From: Pneumocystis sp. 'macacae'
Taxonomy: Eukaryota > Ascomycota > Pneumocystomycetes > Pneumocystales > Pneumocystaceae
Assembly (NCBI GenBank): GCA_018127085.1
Contig: CM030721.1
Coordinates: 62,001-126,000 of the forward strand
Length of the DNA stretch: 64,000 nucleotides
Reading direction: 5' to 3'
Below, piece after piece: positions 59,243 to 64,000 of the stretch. The position numbers and the translations under genes are program-made. Positions within the stretch are counted from its first letter, which is position 1. Every line of letters begins with the position of its first letter. The notes beneath the pieces were generated by a model. It was not told the origin of the DNA, made no database searches, and was given only the letters and a program-made list of their open reading frames with translations.

Positions 59243-60369
59243 ATGATGTGGTCAAGTTTGAAACAACAATTAAGTGCAGCATTACGTAGTTATAACGATC
59301 AAGAAAATAGAACTCATGGTAGAAAAAGATTGTTTAACTTCTTAAGGCTAATACTGTTTAGGATTTCATGTTCTCTGGGTAGAAGATGGTTCTGTTGCTG
59401 AAAAAGCCGGCATTGAAAGTTATTATGATTTTATATGTGAGGTTGATGGAATTGAATTAAATGAAGATATAGAATGGCTTCGTACTTATTTCACTTGTAC
59501 TTCACGTCTCCTTCAAATAGCAGTATGGTCACTTAAGGATCAGGATATACGATATGTTTCTTTAATGTCTTGTAAACGTTTTGGTTTGTCACTACGTTGG
59601 TGTGCTATAAATACTATTCAAAAGGTTGTTTGGCATGTTTTAAGTATTGCGAATGGTTCCCCTGCTGAAATTGCTGGGTTGCAGGCATATGATGATTATA
59701 TTGTTGGAACACCAGACTATCGTCTTCATAGAGAAAGTGAACTTGAATTACTTATTGAAAAGGTATATTAAAAATATTATTAAATATATAAAACTTTTTC
59801 TTTAACATTATTTTTAATATATTCTTTAGTTTATGAACACGTCACTTGAGTTTTATGTATATAATTGTCGTTACCAAACAACGCGCCTTGTTACCCTCAT
59901 ACCAAACAGGAAATGGGGAGGTTCTGGGGCTCTTGGTTGTGGTTTGGGATATGGATATCTTCACCAGCTTCCCCGTATATCTCGAGAACGTTCACGGTAT
60001 ATTCCTGTAGAGAATGATGTGTATTCTTGTCCAGATAAATGTAATGAACGAGGAATTCCGTTAACTGAAACAGAGAAAATGCTTGGAGAAATGACATTTA
60101 TTTCAACTTCGACACCACAGAGTAAGACGAAAGTACGACGTCAACGTCGAAGTAGTAGAATTTGCGATGAAGCTGTTCTTACACTTATGAAGGAAGGTGA
60201 AGCTAAGAGTGAACAAATTGCTCGAAACGAGCATAATTTATATAATGATCAAATGTTATCGCAAATAGAACAAAGTTTTAAGGTAGCGCATTTGGAGCAA
60301 TTTGGGATTCCTAATTCTGGTGAGGAAGATACAATTTCTCCTGTTTTACAAGGTTCTATTGTTGAATAA
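59243..60369 (+). CDS. GRH1: Golgi reassembly-stacking protein homologue (GRASP, Grh1)
   Basis: Three exons; the first encodes an amphipathic N-terminus (MMWSSLKQQLSAALRSY) then, across a 43-nt intron, GFHVLWVEDGSVAEKAGIES. Two PDZ-like GRASP repeats follow: first with YDFICEVDGIELNEDIEWL and LLQIAVWSLKDQD, second with SLRWCAINTIQKVVWHVLSI, NGSPAEIAGLQAYDDYIVG and VTLIPNRKWGGSGALGCGLG then YGYLHQLPR. Grh1 acts in ER exit-site/Golgi organisation and unconventional secretion. The C-terminal tail (STSTPQSKTKVRRQRRSSR and KEGEAKSEQ) is charged and unlike other GRASP tails; its function is unknown. The N-terminal helix resembles the membrane-binding helix of yeast Grh1. Confidence 0.88.
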
Positions 60370-60880
60370 ATGTTTAGTGATTTTAAATTATGATGTTTTT
60401 AAAACATATGGCGTATATATAATGCAGAGATATAGATAAGATGGAAATAGGAAGTATTTTGCATAGTTCATAATGTTTGTTTTATATTTAAGTGTATATT
60501 TATTGTATATATTTTGATGTTATTTTTTGAACAATATTCGAAGTTCTATATTTTGACTTTTAGTATATTAGAAGTTGACTCTAGGAATTTCAAGAAAAAA
60601 TATATATAATATATTGTTGAAGTAGTTTAGCACATCTATTTTAATATAATTAAATATTTATCTATATTGAGATGTAATTTGTCGAATTATTTTCTTAACG
60701 ACTAAAATCTATTATTATTTATATTCTTGTTTCAAGCTGTATATATTTTGGTCGAAGACTTACATATTTAGTGCACCTTTGTGTATAAGTTATTGTTTTA
60801 CTGCATATATTGAGTTTCTGTGTATTTTGTTTGATTATTAAATCATTAATCTGCAGTAATATCACATTATTTTCTGTGAA
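60370..60880. other. Intergenic region, GRH1 to OCT1
   Basis: 511 bp, AT-rich, presumably GRH1 3' region and OCT1 promoter. Nothing recognised beyond a short (ta)n stretch near 60,600. Confidence 0.5.
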
Positions 60881-63226
60881 ATGTATTTGTTTCTTAGAAG
60901 GGTGACAGCACGTTTTAAAAGTAGTTGTTTTTTAGAAAGATGTTTCAATAAGCAATTAATAGCCCCATTTACTGTATTTTCAATATCTACATCTGAGCTT
61001 CAGGCTGTATTTGATACTGTCGATTTGGCACGATCAATTGAACGGTCTAGTTCCATACAATATAAGGCAGGATTGTTTAGGAATACAGGTGTTTTGGAAC
61101 CAAATGATCTTATTTCTTTGTCGCAAAATACATTGATAAGTGTAAAGAGATTATCAGATAATATTGCTTTACGTCAAGTTGAGAATGTTGAAGATGCTCG
61201 ACGAATTATCAAAGATTTAGATAGATTGAGTGATAGATTGTGTGGAGTTATTGATCTTTCAGAGTTGTTGAGGACAGTTCATCCAGATAAACGATTTGTA
61301 AGTGCTGCAGAGGAAGCATATCATTATATGTATGATTTCATGAATACCCTGAATACGCATACAGGGCTTTATAGGGTGGGTTTTTAGTGTTAGGAAAAAA
61401 GGGTTAATGTAAGGGAAGGTATTGAAGCGGATTTTTGAAAAAGATTGGATTATTAAAGAATTGACAGAAGAAGAAAGAGTTGTTGCAAAAGGATTTTACC
61501 ATGATTTTGAAAAATCGGGGATAAATTTATCAAGTGAAAAGCGGAAACAATTTGTTAATATTTCTAGTAAAATTGCTCGATTGGGGCGTCAGTTTTTTAA
61601 TCAGTGTGGTCTGAAGCATGATTATATCGATATTCCTTCTTATTTATTGTCTGATATTTCATCAGAAGTCCTATCTACACTTCAAAGGGGAGATGGATCG
61701 AATCTTAAGTTTCCTACATCTGGATGGATATATCAGATGGGTATGACGTTGATTTCTGATGAAAATATAAGGAAACGCTTGTATATTGCAGGCCAAGAAT
61801 CAAAGGAATCTAGGATTTTAAATTTAGAAAATCTTCTTAGAGCAAGGGCTGAGTTAGCTCAGCTAATTGGTATGGAGAGTTATGCTGAATTAACATTGCT
61901 TGATAAAATGACTAAAAATCAGATGTCTGTGTTTGAATTTTTAAAATGTCTTGTACAAAATAATATGCCTATTGCAAAAAAGGAATTAGAATTTCTCTTG
62001 ATGTCTAAAAGGAAACATCTTTCTAATTATAATATATCTGTTTTTAATGCTTGGGATAAAGACTTTTATATGAATTTAGAAAAGCATCGATCTAGTTTAT
62101 TTGAAAAAGATTCGATTATGTCGTATTTATCAATTGGTGTTGTCATTCAAGGTCTTTCAACTTTATTTACAAAACTTTATGGTGTACGATTTATACATTC
62201 TGAGGTTTGTCCAGGAGAGATATGGCATCCGAGTGTTAGGAAACTTGATGTATTTTCTGATGAAGATCACATAGGTGTTATTTATTGTGATTTATTTTCA
62301 AGAGCTGGAAAACATAGTGGTGCCGCACATTATACAGTGCGTTGTTCTCGTAGAATAGATGATGATGTTTTAATACAAGGAGAATCAACTCATAAGTACT
62401 ATAATAATCCAGTTCTTAGGACTTCTGGGAAATTATATCAGCTTCCGATTATTGTTTTGGTTTGTGATTTTGGGCAAGTTTCTGAGAAAGGTCCGGTATT
62501 ATTGTCTTTTTTTGAATTAGAGACTCTGTTTCATGAAATGGGTCATGCGCTTCATTGTATGTGTTTTAATTTTTAAACGAAGTTTTAATTTCTTTAGCTA
62601 TGTTAGGACGTACTGATTTTCATAATGTTTCTGGAACACGTTGTGCAACTGATTTTGTTGAATTGCCGTCTGTACTTATGGAACATTTTGCTTCTGATAT
62701 CTCTATAACACCTACTTTTGCTCGACATGTACTAAATAATTCATCTTTATCGCCTCAATATTTTAGTGATTATGTTAAAAATCATTCAATGATGCAAGCA
62801 GTCGAAACTCATTTTCAGATTATAATGGCGCTTTTAGATCAACAATATCATACATCTGCTCCTTTAGATGAAGGGTTTAATTCTTCGAAAGTATTACATT
62901 TTTTACAAGATAAATGGGGTTTATTTCCATCTGTTCCTGGTACATCTTGGCAAACTCAATTTACACATTTATTTGGATACGGTGCTACCTATTATTCATA
63001 TCTTTTTGATCGTGTTATTGCTGCAAAGGTTTGGAAAGAGATATTTGCTAAAAATCCCACATCTCGTGCCGCAGGAGAAAAATATTATAAAGAAGTTTTG
63101 CGATGGGGTGGAAGCCGAAATCCGTGGCATTGTCTTGCTTCTTTATTAAATGATGAAACTTTGGCAAATGGAGGGTCAGAAGCAATGAGAACAGTAGGTT
63201 GTTGGGGTATTGGACAAATGAAATGA
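60881..63226 (+). CDS. OCT1: Mitochondrial intermediate peptidase (octapeptidyl aminopeptidase)
   Basis: Exons 60881-61375, 61419-62556 and 62598-63226 give 753 residues, the family's usual size. The N-terminus (MYLFLRRVTARFKSSCFLER) is an import signal. M3-family landmarks: IYCDLFSRAGKHSGAAHYTV, the zinc site FHEMGHALHS with HExGH (62,520-62,555; the second intron follows directly), SGTRCATDFVELPSVLMEHF and LFGYGATYYSYLFDRVIAAK. Oct1 removes an octapeptide from a subset of matrix precursors after the main processing protease. The second intron splits the codon after ALH, giving the conserved ALHSM. It converges with TGS1, 40 bp between stops. Confidence 0.95.
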
Positions 63227-63266
63227 TTGAAATATAAAGTTTATTATTCTATAATTTATGTCTTAA

Positions 63267-64000
63267 TTATTTAACTAAAGGTCCGAAATAACAACATATT
63301 GCCTTTATTTTTCCTGATGTTTTCAAATAGTGTGTTTCTACTTTGTGTGGATAATTAATTAATTTTGTTATCTAGAAATATTAAAAAACATGTTTTATAT
63401 ATGTTAGTTTACCGAAGCTAAAGATGAGGTACGTGGTAAATACATGACAATTTTGTTACTATTATTTACCATGTAGTTTGCTGTGCGAAATAGTAAAGAG
63501 CTGGTTTTTATTAGTGCGATTTATAGGACTAAGAAGTATACGCTGGATAAGGCTGCATGGTTTCTATATCAAATACTTGTGTATTTCGATAATTTGGACC
63601 ACCTATAGTATTTATATTGATTTTATTAATGATTTATATATATTACCCCATGGTGGACTTAAAAAAATAACATCACCCTTATGATATTATTTAATGATTG
63701 TATAGTTTAAAAATATGCCTTTATTTTTTTTGATATTTCAAAAAAGTCTGCAAGAATCCATAAAATTTTGTGCTCTACATTATATATTCGTGCATTATGT
63801 CTTGCGCATGTGAGTTTTACTGGATCACAATCAATTGCAATAACTAAATACGTTTAGAGATGAGTAAATTGAAAAAGTAAAAATACCTGCTATTTTTTCA
63901 ATTAATGCAAATTGTATAGCATTTCCTCCAGCACCACAAAAACCGTCAATTAAAACAAAATTATCTTTATGTAGTTTTGACAAATGTGTTGCAATCTGAC
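63267..64000 (-). CDS. TGS1: Trimethylguanosine synthase, C-terminal part (cut by window edge)
   Basis: The minus strand from the right edge reads HKDNFVLIDGFCGAGGNAIQ (SAM-binding motif I), then, across introns, AIDCDPVKLTCARHNA (motif post I), GDVIFLSPPWGG (the catalytic SPPWG motif), GPNYRNTQVFDIETM, NKIVMYLPRTSSLA and HYLKTSGKIKAICCYFG before the stop at 63267-63269. Tgs1 converts the m7G cap of snRNAs and snoRNAs to trimethylguanosine. The N-terminal half lies beyond 64000. Introns are about 40-60 nt. Confidence 0.92.

Noticed and set aside
63478..63684. Plus-strand open frame near the right end
   Set aside because: It is antisense to the TGS1 exons, which contain the catalytic SPPWG motif.
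1..64000. CRISPR arrays, transposons, long terminal repeats, Pneumocystis-type surface glycoprotein genes
   Set aside because: None seen: no regularly spaced direct repeats beyond the KAR9 array, no transposase or reverse transcriptase motifs, and no cysteine-rich surface-glycoprotein repeats despite the telomere-like motifs.

Overview
This window is a piece of nuclear chromosome from an AT-rich ascomycete fungus, most likely a Pneumocystis species or close Taphrinomycotina relative. The gene set is fungal, with SSR4, MED14, KAR9, GUP1, ATG22, SHR3, PIL1, MON1 and OCT1 homologues. Nearly every gene is cut by very short introns, mostly 40-50 nt, usually with GTAAGT/GTATGT-like donors and a branch-like CTAAT/CTGAT. 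Intergenic sequence is extremely AT-rich. The genus assignment is inference from this style and from protein resemblance; I could not run a search. CDS coordinates run from start to stop codon and include introns.

Layout. 1-9.5 kb: NDR-type kinase (partial), a mitochondrial coiled-coil membrane protein, SSR4 (SWI/SNF-RSC), KAR9-like spindle-positioning protein, APC2, and the SDH assembly factor SDH7. 9.5-17.2 kb: RPA2 (RNA polymerase I), telomere-like repeats, PIL1, tRNA-Val(CAC), SHR3 and an ER DnaJ. 17.4-29.9 kb: MED14, MTM1, tRNA-Ser(GCU) with an intron, two small cysteine-containing membrane proteins, a TMEM70-like mitochondrial protein, CENP-K/Sim4 and proteasome subunit PUP1. 29.9-31.3 kb: a very AT-rich gene-free stretch. 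31.3-64 kb: VPS71/SWC6, DHR2, RQH1 (RecQ), GUP1, a valyl-tRNA synthetase, MON1, DOP1, ATG22, TAF1, GRH1, OCT1 and TGS1 (partial).

The genes are mostly single-copy housekeeping functions, packed tightly: convergent pairs are often 40-130 bp apart, and head-to-head pairs share 160-500 bp promoters. There is no secondary-metabolite or virulence-type cluster and no mobile element that I can see.

The strongest unexplained signal is a GC-rich island at about 12.4-16.1 kb. Hand counts of 60-nt lines rise from 28% GC inside RPA2 to 72-75% around PIL1 and the tRNA, then fall back to 32% inside the DnaJ gene. The rise crosses intact conserved genes, so it looks like a local base-composition process and not inserted DNA. 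Strand skew flips sharply inside the island (C-rich on the left, G-rich on the right). The left flank of the PIL1-tRNA block carries degenerate CCCTAA repeats and the right flank carries TTAGGG-like repeats. Several intron donors in the island have drifted to GTGGGT, and the tRNA-Val lacks any nearby oligo-T terminator. A long-lived recombination hotspot with GC-biased gene conversion, possibly coinciding with a replication origin, would explain all of this.
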